From contig NZ_JYJF01000076.1 of the NCBI RefSeq assembly GCF_000955975.1, forward strand, positions 1 through 36,266: a stretch of DNA of 36,266 nucleotides. Direction: 5' to 3'. This stretch comes from Saccharothrix sp. ST-888 (GTDB lineage: Bacteria > Actinomycetota > Actinomycetes > Streptomycetales > Streptomycetaceae). The position numbers and the translations under genes were made by a program. Under the pieces are notes generated by a model that was not told where the DNA came from, did no database searches, and was given only the letters and a program-made list of their open reading frames with translations. This document shows, piece after piece, positions 1-7,693 of this stretch (position 1 is the stretch's first letter; every line of letters begins with the position of its first letter).

Positions 1-56
1 GTCGGCGCGCCTATCGCCGCCGGCGGCCGACCGCCGTGCTCGCCGCCGCCGGTGGC

Positions 57-2027
57 CTACCGGCGGTGCTTGCCGCTGTTGGCGACCGCCGGGGCCGGGT
101 AGGGGATCCGCAGCTTGCGGGCCAGCGGCGCCACCGCGCCTGCGGCACCGAGCGGCTTGGCCAGCACCAGGACCGAGACCAGGACCGCCAGCGAACCGGC
201 CGCCAGGCCGGCGAAGTTGCCGACGATGCCCCGCCCGAGCGAGTCCGCGCACTGCCCGACGATCCAGTGGGCTGCCAGCGCACCGGGCGCGCAGGCGAGC
301 GCCAGCGCCAGGTGCAGGGTGGTCACCCGGCCGCCGTCCAGGCCGCTGCGGACCCGGCCCCGCCGGCCGCCGCCGATCTCCAGCGTGGCGTCCGCGGGCA
401 GCGCGGCCGCCGCCTCGGCGCGCAGCCGCTTGCCGAGCGCCCGGCCGGTGATGACCACACCGAACGTGGTGGCGACGGTCTGTGCGACGCCCATCCCGAT
501 GATGATCCAGCGCACCGGAAGCGAGTAGTACGCGATGGCGGAGAAGGCGACGTTGGTGCCCGCGATCGCCGTGGTCAGCCAGAACGGCGTCCGCGCGTCA
601 CTCATCGCGTAGAACCCGCGGGCCAGCGCGTACTGGGCGCAGAAGGCCGGCAGACCGATCGCGAACGCGATCAGCATCTCGGCCATGACCTGGACGTCGG
701 CGGCCTTGATCTGGCTGCCGTGGCCGTAGGCGAGGCCGATGATCGGGTTGGCCATCGACAGGAAGATCGCCATGGCGGGGATGATCATCCCCGCCGAGCT
801 GCGCAGGGTCTGGGCCAGCTCCCGGCCGACGTCCTCGAACCGGGCCGAGCTCACCGCGCGGGACATGGTCGGCAGGATCGCCGTGACCATCGAGACCGTG
901 ATGATGCCCTGCGGGACGACGAAGAGCAGGTACGCGTTGTTGTAGGGGGTGTAGCCCAGGCCCTCCTTCAGGCCCAGGTCATGAGCCTGCGAACCGGCGC
1001 CGGTGGCCATGTTGGTGATGGCGTTGAAGGAGAGCTGCGTCACCACGACCAGCATCAGCGCCCACCCGGCCGCCCGCAGCGGGGTGGTGAGTCCGGCGCC
1101 CTTCCAGTCGAAGCGCGGCCGGAAGCGGAATCCCGAGGCGCGCAACGAGGGCAGCAGGGAGAGCGCCTGCAGCAGGATGCCGAGCGCGGTGCCCGCTCCC
1201 AGCAGCATGGTGGCGCCGCTGCTCATCTGGTCGGCGGACTCCGCGTGCTTGCAGATCGCGATGTAGAGGCCGAAGACGCCGATCACCACGACGTTGTTCA
1301 TCACCGGCGCCCACATCATCGCGCCGAAGCGGTCGCGGGCGTTGAGCACCTGGCCGAGCAGACCGAAGACGCCGTAGAACAGGATGGCCGGCAGGCAGTA
1401 CCGCGCCAGCGCGATGGTCAGCGCCCGCTGGACGTGCTGTTCGGGGGTGTAGTTGGTGTAGGAGTCCACGATCGTCGGCGCGAAGAGCCAGGCAGCGACG
1501 GTGATGACGACCAGCGCCACACCGCAGGCCGTCAGCAGACGGTTGGTGTAGGCGACGCCGCGGTCCTTGTGGGTCTGCGCGGCGCGGACCAGCTCGGGGA
1601 CGAAGACCGAGTTGAGCACACCGCCGATCAGCATCATGTAGACCGTGGTCGGCAGCAGGGTCGCGACGGCGTAGCCGTCGGCGAGCTGTCCGACGCCCAG
1701 TGCGGCGGCGATCACACCGGCCCGGACGAAGCCGAGCGCGCGCGAGGTCAGCGACCCCAGGGCCATGATCAGCCCGTTGCGGGCGGCGGAGGACTCCTTG
1801 CCCGCCGAAGCCTCCTCGGCCTCCGCCGGCGGCTGCTCCAACGGCTGGCGCGGAGGCGGCAGCTGGGTGCCGAGGTGCATGGTCGGCTGCGAGCCGTGCT
1901 GCGGCGCCTGCTGCTGTGCCTGTGCGGGCGTGGGCGGCATGAACTGCTCGTCAGTGATCTGACGCAGCGGCATGGTGGGCGGGTCACCGTACGAGCCGGA
2001 GGGCTCGCCCGTCGTGTGCATGGTCAT
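57..2027 (-). CDS. murJ: MurJ/MviN family lipid II flippase
   Basis: A 656-aa polytopic membrane protein of the MviN/MurJ (MOP superfamily) family, which moves lipid II across the membrane for peptidoglycan synthesis. The first ~80 residues are a Pro/Gln-rich cytoplasmic tail. The conserved core starts at about residue 80 (SSAARNGLIMALGSLTSRAL), followed by about 14 hydrophobic segments up to a short basic C-terminus. There is no pseudokinase domain of the mycobacterial MviN type. The ATG at 2027 follows a weak GGGGGT; a second in-frame ATG lies two codons on. The 3' neighbour lies outside the window. From memory, the main streptomycete murJ sits near parAB/trx at the origin, whereas this one is next to an hrdD-like gene, so it may be a second copy. 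The family call is firm; copy status is inference. Confidence 0.9.
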   Translation of the reverse strand: MTMHTTGEPSGSYGDPPTMPLRQITDEQFMPPTPAQAQQQAPQHGSQPTMHLGTQLPPPRQPLEQPPAEAEEASAGKESSAARNGLIMALGSLTSRALGFVRAGVIAAALGVGQLADGYAVATLLPTTVYMMLIGGVLNSVFVPELVRAAQTHKDRGVAYTNRLLTACGVALVVITVAAWLFAPTIVDSYTNYTPEQHVQRALTIALARYCLPAILFYGVFGLLGQVLNARDRFGAMMWAPVMNNVVVIGVFGLYIAICKHAESADQMSSGATMLLGAGTALGILLQALSLLPSLRASGFRFRPRFDWKGAGLTTPLRAAGWALMLVVVTQLSFNAITNMATGAGSQAHDLGLKEGLGYTPYNNAYLLFVVPQGIITVSMVTAILPTMSRAVSSARFEDVGRELAQTLRSSAGMIIPAMAIFLSMANPIIGLAYGHGSQIKAADVQVMAEMLIAFAIGLPAFCAQYALARGFYAMSDARTPFWLTTAIAGTNVAFSAIAYYSLPVRWIIIGMGVAQTVATTFGVVITGRALGKRLRAEAAAALPADATLEIGGGRRGRVRSGLDGGRVTTLHLALALACAPGALAAHWIVGQCADSLGRGIVGNFAGLAAGSLAVLVSVLVLAKPLGAAGAVAPLARKLRIPYPAPAVANSGKHRR

Positions 2028-2414
2028 CGGACCCCCGTCACTCGGTGCCTGGGCAGTGCGCGGCTACGGGGCTTCCGCAACCGCTGTCCGGCGGTCCCGC
2101 GGTGTACGGAGCCGGTGCTGCCTCGTACGACCGGCCTGGTCCGCGCCGTCGTGCTTGGGTCCCCCGGGTTGGGCGCAGGTGCACCCAGCCGGAGAAGTCT
2201 GCCTCAACTCGGCACTCGATGGGGAGCGGTGTGCCGTGTGCCGGAGATCTCCCCGAAGCCCCGACCGGCTCGGATTCCGGTCCAATCGGGCGGAAGCATG
2301 CACCCAATGACCCGATTTGCGGTAATTTTCCCGGTGTTCGTGCAGAGCGCTTTGGTCGGCGCGGCACTCTACCGATCCCTCCCCCGGGCTCACCTCAACG
2401 AGATGTGACCTTTC
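2028..2414. other. Intergenic region without a convincing gene
   Basis: This 387-bp gap lies between the murJ start and the end of the PAP2 gene. The right part is poorer in GC than its surroundings. A plus-strand 36-codon ORF at 2298-2408 (MHPMTRFAVIFPVFVQSA...) encodes a hydrophobic peptide, but its GGAAG is only one base from the ATG and it has AT-rich codons, so I do not call it. The murJ promoter should lie here, but no clear -35/-10 pair is visible. Confidence 0.4.
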
Positions 2415-3221
2415 TCACTGGCCGTCAGGGGCGGCGGCGGGTTCACTCTCCCGACGCGGCCCCATGCTGACTCCCGGGGCCAGGACGCGCTGCACCCTCG
2501 GTCTGGTCCGCCAGTTGACCCGGCGCACGTCGCGGCTCAGTGCCCCGGGCCGCCACAGCTCGGCCGCGACCGTCACCCCACCGACCACCAGGCCGGCTGT
2601 CAGCCACCCGGCCAGGACGTCGCTGGGCCAGTGCACCCCGAGGGCGATCCTGGTCCAGCCGATGGTCAGGACGGCGAGTGCGGCGGCGGTGCAGGCGGTG
2701 GCCCGCCCGGCCCGGTTGGCGCGCGGCCAGACCAGGATCACCAGGGCGGCGCCGGTGATCGCCGAGGACATCGCGTGCCCGGAGGGGAAGGCCGCACCCG
2801 ACGCGTGCGAGACCGGGTCGGCGAAGTGCGGCCTGGCCCGGCCGACCAGTGCCTTCCCGCCCCAGTTGGCCAGCCAGCCGAGCAGGACCTGGGCCGCCGC
2901 CCAGCCGGCCAGCATCCGGGCGCCGATCGCCCAGAGCCAGACGGCCGTGGAGCCCAGGATGATGCGCGTGGTGACCGTGCCGCCGATGTCGGAGAGCATC
3001 TGCATGGACGCCGTCCAGGCGGTGTGGCGGCGGGCGTAGTCGTGCAGCGCGTCGACCCAGCCGTGGTCCAGCCGGGCGAGCGGACCCCAGCCGCCCTGCA
3101 CCAGGGCCAGCAGTACGCCCAGGAGCGCAGCGCAGCCGAGGGCCAGAACCGCGGACTCGAGCAGTCGGCCGCGGCGGCGCCGGGCGGAGGCGGCGCTGGC
3201 GCCGTGGATGGGCAGGTGCAT
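2415..3221 (-). CDS. PAP2-superfamily membrane phosphatase
   Basis: A 268-aa membrane protein of the PAP2 (type 2 phosphatidic acid phosphatase) family. All three signature blocks are present: K-x6-RP in KALVGRARPHF, PSGH in AAFPSGHAMSS, and R-x5-H-x3-D in TRIALGVHWPSDVLAGW. These form the vanadium-haloperoxidase-like active site, with the PSGH and final His residues catalytic. About six membrane spans surround them. Members act on lipid phosphates such as undecaprenyl pyrophosphate or phosphatidate; which one applies here cannot be read from sequence. I chose ATG 3221 because GGGAAAG lies 8 bases upstream and the residues before it are low-quality coding. It is divergent from the sigma factor gene at 3571. 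Confidence 0.88.
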   Translation of the reverse strand: MHLPIHGASAASARRRRGRLLESAVLALGCAALLGVLLALVQGGWGPLARLDHGWVDALHDYARRHTAWTASMQMLSDIGGTVTTRIILGSTAVWLWAIGARMLAGWAAAQVLLGWLANWGGKALVGRARPHFADPVSHASGAAFPSGHAMSSAITGAALVILVWPRANRAGRATACTAAALAVLTIGWTRIALGVHWPSDVLAGWLTAGLVVGGVTVAAELWRPGALSRDVRRVNWRTRPRVQRVLAPGVSMGPRRESEPAAAPDGQ

Positions 3222-3570
3222 GGCTGACACTTTCCCAGGGCCGGCAGGGGAGTCCGCACCGCCCTGATAGCGATTTGGCATCTTTTGTGAGGGGAAGCTG
3301 CGGATGTCGGATCTCGTTCGTTGGGTTTGCGGACGGGACGATTTCGACACGGCCTGTCTCCCTTCGATCACACAATGTGCGCGATCATGGGTCAAATTCT
3401 GCAGGATACTGCATCGTGCGAGGAATCTGGCCGAGTTGGGAATGTTGTCCGATTTCTGTGCGTTGGATCGTTACGTGTGAGCCTCCATGGGGCCCGCATC
3501 TCTTTGTCCTCGGCTCGCCCCGGTGGGGGTGAAGACCAGGGAGACCGGCACCAGCAGCAAGGGAGCAAGC
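3222..3570. other. Divergent intergenic region between PAP2 and sigma factor genes
   Basis: This is a 349-bp, relatively AT-rich gap between two divergent genes, so it must hold both promoters. The only motif I can place securely is the SigR-type promoter at 3439-3464, listed separately. The ribosome-binding site AAGGGAG of the sigma gene ends about 5 bases before ATG 3571. No ORF with good codon use is seen. Confidence 0.5.
3439..3464 (+). promoter_or_regulatory. SigR-type (disulphide-stress ECF sigma) promoter
   Basis: The sequence reads GGAAT (3439-3443), an exact 18-base spacer, then GTT (3462-3464). This matches the SigR consensus GGAAT-N18/19-GTT. It lies ~107 bp upstream of the HrdD-like start. 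S. coelicolor hrdD is, as I recall, a SigR target, which fits. A second GGAAT at 3422 has GTT after a 17-base spacer and is a poorer match. Confidence 0.6.
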
Positions 3571-4542
3571 ATGGCCACTCGTGCCGTCGTCCGTGGCAGC
3601 GCCGACCGGACTCGCTCGGCCCGCCCGAACAACCTTGAGGCCGATCGCGACCTTGTCGGTATGTACCTCGACGAGATCGCCCGGACGCCTCTGCTCGATG
3701 CCGCTGAGGAGGTCGAACTCTCGCTGCGCATCGAGGCGGGTGTCTACGCCCAGCACCTGCTGGACGAGGACTCCATTCCGAAGGGTGCCCAGCGCGAGGA
3801 GCTGGAGGCGATAGCCAACGACGCCGAGCGCGCCAAGGACGTCTTCATCCGTTCGAACCTCCGTCTGGTGGTCGCGGTCGCCCGGCGGTACCCGCGCAGC
3901 GGCCTCCCTCTGCTCGACCTGATCCAGGAGGGCAATGCCGGCCTGGTTCGAGCGGTCGAGAAGTTCGACTACGCGAAGGGGTTCAAGTTCTCCACCTACG
4001 CGACCTGGTGGATCCGCCAGGCGATCACCCGCTCGATCGCCGACCAGTCGCGCACCATCCGGCTGCCCGTCCACCTGGTCGAGGAGCTGGGCCGGATCCG
4101 CCGGGTGCAGCGCGAGAAGGCCAAGGAACTGGGCCGGGAGCCCGAGCCCGCCGAGATCGCCGCCGAACTCGACACCACCGAGGACCGGATCAAGGACGTG
4201 CTCGACTGGGCCCGTGACCCGGTGAGTCTCAACATGTCCGTGGACGACGAGGGCGAGACCCAGTTCGGTGACCTGGTCGAGGACACCGGGGCGGTCTCTC
4301 CGGAGGATGCCGTGATGGTCATGCTCCGCCGTGAGGAGCTGGACGACCTGATCGGCCGGCTCGACGACCGGACGGCCTCCATCATCCGCTCCCGGTACGG
4401 AATGGAGGACGGCCGTGAGCGGACGCTGACGGAGGTGGGCAAGCAGCACGGGCTCACCCGTGAGCGGATACGCCAGATCGAGAAGCACGCGCTCGCGGAG
4501 CTGAAGAAGATCGCCGACCACGCGGGCTTCGAGGCCGCCTGA
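3571..4542 (+). CDS. hrdD: Principal-type RNA polymerase sigma factor, HrdD-like
   Basis: A 323-aa group 1/2 sigma-70 factor that directs RNA polymerase core to promoters. Region 1.2 is at about residues 25-50 (DLVGMYLDEIARTPLLDAAE), and regions 2.1-2.4 at about 90-165 include STYATWWIRQAITRSIADQS. Region 3 follows, and region 4.2 near the end has the helix-turn-helix TLTEVGKQHGLTRERIRQIE. The long acidic N-terminus of an HrdB-type sigma is absent, and the MATRAV start and length match HrdD, a non-essential paralogue of HrdB. ATG 3571 is preceded by AAGGGAG; a longer upstream reading has no ribosome-binding site. The SigR-type promoter upstream supports hrdD over hrdA or hrdC. The sigma-factor call is certain; the paralogue name is likely. 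Confidence 0.88.
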   Translation: MATRAVVRGSADRTRSARPNNLEADRDLVGMYLDEIARTPLLDAAEEVELSLRIEAGVYAQHLLDEDSIPKGAQREELEAIANDAERAKDVFIRSNLRLVVAVARRYPRSGLPLLDLIQEGNAGLVRAVEKFDYAKGFKFSTYATWWIRQAITRSIADQSRTIRLPVHLVEELGRIRRVQREKAKELGREPEPAEIAAELDTTEDRIKDVLDWARDPVSLNMSVDDEGETQFGDLVEDTGAVSPEDAVMVMLRREELDDLIGRLDDRTASIIRSRYGMEDGRERTLTEVGKQHGLTRERIRQIEKHALAELKKIADHAGFEAA

Positions 4543-4699
4543 CAGCCGCGCCCCGACCGTCCGGAGCCGTGGGGACCTTGGTCCGGTCGACGGCCGTGCC
4601 ACGGTCCGGCGCCGTCCGGCGCCCGACGGGCAGGGGCCCCGCCGCTCCGGGGCCGCCTACGCTGGCTGGAGGATGCAGTTGACAAGGAACGGAGCAGAG

Positions 4700-4879
4700 A
4701 TGCCCGAGCAGGACGAGCCGACCCGGCCGAAGGCGAAGCTGGTCTTCAGCGACCCGCTGGAGCAGCAGACCGGGGACGACACGGATCGGGGCTGGGGCGA
4801 GCGCCCGCAGACGGGGGAGAGCAGCGGGCGCGGCCTGGACTGGTACCTGAGCCAGCGGCCCCCGCACCACGGCGACTAG
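4700..4879 (+). CDS. Small conserved acidic protein of unknown function
   Basis: A 59-aa hydrophilic protein, MPEQDEPTRPKAKLVFSDPL at the N-terminus and ending LSQRPPHHGD. ATG 4700 has GGAG at 4691-4694 and an AAGGAAC just before it. An in-frame ATG at 4673 would add nine residues with no ribosome-binding site. There is no signal peptide, membrane span or recognised domain. I recall similar short proteins (PRPKAKLVFDDPLD...DRGWGERP) in other streptomycetes, so it is probably real and conserved, but no function is known to me. It lies 157 bp after the sigma gene on the same strand. Confidence 0.7.
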   Translation: MPEQDEPTRPKAKLVFSDPLEQQTGDDTDRGWGERPQTGESSGRGLDWYLSQRPPHHGD

Positions 4880-5085
4880 ACGTAGACGGGCCCAGGTGGG
4901 CCGGCGGGACAACGAGCGGCAGCGTGGCGGTGGACAGGCCAGCAGCCGGCCTCGGTGGCGCCGACCTCTGACAACGAGAACGACGGAATTGCCGCGAAAC
5001 AGGAATTCCTCCGGCCCTTTATGTCGCGCTGAGCATCGGCAGCGCCTTCCGGCGGTAGCCTCGGTGAATTCCAGATCTGCCGGGT

Positions 5086-5145
5086 CGGCGAACTCCGGTG
5101 AACCCCGGTGAATCCCGATGGAGCCCGGCGAATTCCGATGAATTC
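5086..5145. repeat. Six tandem 10-bp repeats, consensus CGGTGAATTC
   Basis: Six consecutive 10-bp units run without gaps: CGGCGAACTC, CGGTGAACCC, CGGTGAATCC, CGATGGAGCC, CGGCGAATTC and CGATGAATTC. A further exact consensus copy lies at 5062-5071, 14 bases before the array. The period is close to one helical turn. The array sits in a non-coding gap, 8 bp past the 3' end of the minus-strand ORF that ends at 5154. Confidence 0.8.
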
Positions 5146-5153
5146 CCGCGCGC

Positions 5154-5480
5154 TCATCCGTTCGGCGGTGCCGTCCCGGTGCAGCGCGGGGTGGCGACCG
5201 GCGCGGCCGCTGCCGAGGCGGTCGAGGGAGCGGCGGGCGCGGGCGGGCCGGGGCGCAGCGGCCCGGCGGTGAATGCGGTGGCGGCGGCCAGCAGGCCCGT
5301 CACCAGGACGCCGGGCCGGTGCCGGACGGCCTGCTGGAGCCGGTGTCGCCCACCACCCCCGCGCCGGATCGGCGGGAAGGCGGGGACGGTGCGCCGGGGC
5401 GGCACGGCCGAGGGGGCGGTGCGGGCGGCGGCGGGGTGCGAGTGCAGCGAGTGGTGTTCCAGGGACGTCGTCATGCGCAT
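5154..5480 (-). CDS. Small basic protein with one membrane span, function unknown
   Basis: A 108-aa ORF: a His/Arg/Pro-rich basic N-terminus, one hydrophobic stretch (about residues 56-72, PGVLVTGLLAAATAFTAGPL), then an Ala/Pro-rich tail. ATG codons at 5480 and 5474 are both possible; GGAGG lies about 16 bases upstream, which is long. In other streptomycetes I recall an FmdB gene followed by a SAF-domain (CpaB-like) protein with a similar basic N-terminus and single span. This ORF could be a shortened relative that has lost the SAF domain. It is separated from fmdB by a strong hairpin, so it needs its own promoter. It could also be non-coding. Confidence 0.4.
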   Translation of the reverse strand: MRMTTSLEHHSLHSHPAAARTAPSAVPPRRTVPAFPPIRRGGGGRHRLQQAVRHRPGVLVTGLLAAATAFTAGPLRPGPPAPAAPSTASAAAAPVATPRCTGTAPPNG

Positions 5481-5584
5481 CAGGGTGCGCGACCAGCCTC
5501 CGCCGGGGAATCCCCCCGCGAATTCCTGTGGATAACCCGGCCCTGTGGATAACTCCGTTCACCCGCAGGGGTGGCGTGGTCATA

Positions 5585-5622
5585 CGAAAGGCCCGGGTTC
5601 GTCTCCGAATCCGGGCCTTTCG
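5585..5622 (-). terminator. Strong hairpin downstream of fmdB
   Basis: The arms CGAAAGGCCCGG (5585-5596) and CCGGGCCTTTCG (5611-5622) pair perfectly over 12 bp. The stem continues through a G-U pair and TTCG/CGAA to a 4-base loop, giving about 17 bp. It starts 36 bp past the fmdB stop, the usual place for a factor-independent terminator in high-GC genomes, where a U-run is often missing. Confidence 0.75.
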
Positions 5623-5657
5623 AACGGGCCGCAGCGGCGGCCCGGGGTGCTTCTGTG

Positions 5658-5966
5658 TCAGCTCGCGGTGCTGGTGCTGGTGCTCGCCGCCGGAGCCGCA
5701 GCGGCGGCCGGGGCCGGCGCCGAGGAGGTCGAGGACGAGGACGTCGAGGTCGAGGACGACGTCGAGGAGTTCACCGAGCTGCTCGACGAGGAGCGGCTGT
5801 CGGTGCGGTAGAAGCCCGAACCCTTGAAGACCACGCCCACGGCCGAGAAGACCTTGCGGAGCTTCCCCTGGCAGTCGGGGCACGTGGTCAGCGCCTCGTC
5901 GGTGAACTTCTGCACCGCCTCCAGGCCGTTGCCGCACTCGGTGCACTGGTACTGGTACGTGGGCAC
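5658..5966 (-). CDS. FmdB-family zinc-ribbon protein
   Basis: A 102-aa protein with the FmdB/CxxC_CxxC_SSSS zinc ribbon at its N-terminus. TYQYQCTECGNG supplies the first CxxC and TTCPDCQGKLRKVFSAVGVV the second, and GSGFYRTDSR ends the domain at about residue 57. The rest is a low-complexity Ser/Thr/Ala/Pro tail, normal for actinobacterial members. FmdB proteins were first linked to formamidase expression in Methylophilus, and their true role is unclear. The start is GTG 5966, with a strong AGGAGGA 7 bases upstream and the family-typical PTYQYQC. An earlier GTG at 5984 would place that ribosome-binding site inside the gene. Confidence 0.88.
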   Translation of the reverse strand: MPTYQYQCTECGNGLEAVQKFTDEALTTCPDCQGKLRKVFSAVGVVFKGSGFYRTDSRSSSSSSVNSSTSSSTSTSSSSTSSAPAPAAAAAPAASTSTSTAS

Positions 5967-6104
5967 TTGTTCTTCCTCCTGCACTTCCCCCTGGCACTCG
6001 CGCCTGATGAGTGCTAACGACGGTCAATGATGCGGCATTCCGCTGGATCAGTCCAGCGCCACCGGGTGTGAGATACCCCGTCCGGCGCGCCGAGCAGAGG
6101 TGTC

Positions 6105-7394
6105 TCAGCCCTTGGACGCACCGGCCAGCTGCACCTGGGTCCCGCCGTGCGCCACGGTGCGGCTGGGCCCGCCGGGAGCGTCCAGCAGCCGCCGCAGCGA
6201 GGCCAGCGCGATCAGGCCGAGCCCGGCTCCGAAGACCGGCACCACGAAGCCGGCCCAGGCGCCGTGCCGGTCCACCAGGAGTCCGGCCACGATGGAACCC
6301 GCGGCCAGGCCGAGCCCGATGGCCCCGGTCAGCCAGGTGAACGCCTCGGTCTTGGCGCCGTCCGAGACCAGCGTCTCGACCAGCGTGTAGCCGCTGATCA
6401 GGGTCGGCGCGATGGCCAGACCGCAGAACAGTCCGGCGATCGCCAGCGTGGTCAGGTTGGGCATCGCCCAGAGCGTCGAGCAGCCCAGCACCAGCAGCGT
6501 GTAGCTGCCGAGCATCCGCTGCTTGACCGAGCGGCGCCAGGAGATCATGCCGTACAGCACGCCGGCCAGCATGCTGCCGCCCGCGAAGATCCCGTACACC
6601 ACGCCGGTGAGGCCGGACTGGCCCTCGGCGGTGGCGTAGGCGGTCACCGAGACGGTCATGGCGCCGAAGACGGAGCCGACGCCCAGGAAGGACCCCGCCA
6701 GCAGCCGGACGCCGGGCGAGGAGAGCGCCGAGACCTGCTTGGCGCCGGGCACCCGGGGGTGCAGAGCGGGCGCGGTACCGCGCTGCGCGGCGAACGCGAG
6801 ACCGCCGACCACGGTCAACGCGGCCTCGGTGATCAGGGCGACGGACGGTGAGACGAAGGCGGAGATACCGGAGGCCAGCACCGGGCCGATCGCGAACGTG
6901 AACTCGTCGGTCACGGACTCGAAGGCGAACGCGGTGTTCAGCTTCCGCGGCGAGTCGGAGAACTTGGCGACCCAGCGGGCCCGGACCATCGCGCCGATCT
7001 GCGGCACGCTGGCACCGGCGGTACCGGCCGCCAGGTAGAGCGTCCAGACCGGCGCGTGGTTGAGCGCCAGCGCGATCAGCGCGGCCACCGCGGCCGCGTG
7101 CACCGCGATGGTGGGGACCAGCACGGCGGCCTGGCCGGACCGGTCGGAGAGCCGGCCGGTCTGCGGACCGACCAGCGCCTGGGTCGCCGCGGCGAACGCC
7201 ACGACCAGGCCGGCCGTGCCGTACGAGTGGTACTCGGCCTGGATGAGCAGCACGATGGCCGCGCTGAGCATCGCGTAGGGAAGTCGAGCCGCGAAGGCGG
7301 GGACCAGGAAGGTCCAGGCTCCAGGGGTGCGGAGCAGCGTGCCGTAGCCGACGCGGGTAGGAGTGGGCTCTGCGACCGTTCGGCGGGCCGTCAC
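6105..7394 (-). CDS. Major facilitator superfamily transporter
   Basis: A 429-aa protein with about 12 hydrophobic segments in two halves separated by a short hydrophilic loop near residues 205-220. Loop 2-3 carries GRLSDRSGQAAVL, the MFS motif A pattern. It resembles the small-molecule/drug efflux MFS branch, but the substrate cannot be inferred. GTG 7394 follows AGGAAGGA at 6 bases. It has a 299-bp upstream region with an operator-like palindrome, so it may be regulated on its own. No partner regulator gene is adjacent. A gap of 138 bp separates it from fmdB downstream. Confidence 0.85.
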   Translation of the reverse strand: MTARRTVAEPTPTRVGYGTLLRTPGAWTFLVPAFAARLPYAMLSAAIVLLIQAEYHSYGTAGLVVAFAAATQALVGPQTGRLSDRSGQAAVLVPTIAVHAAAVAALIALALNHAPVWTLYLAAGTAGASVPQIGAMVRARWVAKFSDSPRKLNTAFAFESVTDEFTFAIGPVLASGISAFVSPSVALITEAALTVVGGLAFAAQRGTAPALHPRVPGAKQVSALSSPGVRLLAGSFLGVGSVFGAMTVSVTAYATAEGQSGLTGVVYGIFAGGSMLAGVLYGMISWRRSVKQRMLGSYTLLVLGCSTLWAMPNLTTLAIAGLFCGLAIAPTLISGYTLVETLVSDGAKTEAFTWLTGAIGLGLAAGSIVAGLLVDRHGAWAGFVVPVFGAGLGLIALASLRRLLDAPGGPSRTVAHGGTQVQLAGASKG

Positions 7395-7594
7395 GGTCGG
7401 TCCTTCCTGCTGCCTGGTAGCGCGGCCGAGGTATGGGGTTTCCCCCGGCAGCGCCGAGAGTCGTCCTCTCGTGCGTTGACCGGGGTTGATACCGGGGTCC
7501 AGGGGTGGCCGATGGTGCTGGAAGCGGGCCGACCTGAGATGGGACCACGGCCGCCGAGCGGTCGCGCCAACTCTGCATCAGACAGATGTTGCGG

Positions 7595-7612
7595 GTTTTC
7601 GGTGATGAAAAC
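7595..7612. promoter_or_regulatory. Operator-like palindrome upstream of the MFS gene
   Basis: A perfect 6-bp inverted repeat, GTTTTC-N6-GAAAAC, lies in an AT-rich patch of the gap 7395-7693 between the antiporter's 3' end and the MFS start. The spacing of the half-sites suits a dimeric repressor. A TACTAT on the minus strand nearby (7647-7652) could be a -10, but I see no good -35. Nothing else is visible in this gap. Confidence 0.3.
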
Positions 7613-7693
7613 AGGTATGTCGGTCCATAGTACGCACTGCGGACCCGGTCCGTGCGGGTCACACAGGGTGAACGGCACGGAAAAGGTGTGAAT

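Noticed and set aside
36..2408. 790-codon plus-strand ORF
   Set aside because: It is the antisense shadow of murJ: Arg/Gly/Asp/Gln-rich with no domain, while the minus strand is clearly a MurJ membrane protein.
2298..2408. 36-aa hydrophobic ORF MHPMTRFAVIFPVFVQSALV...
   Set aside because: The possible ribosome-binding site is one base from the ATG, codon use is AT-rich and no homologue is known to me; probably chance.
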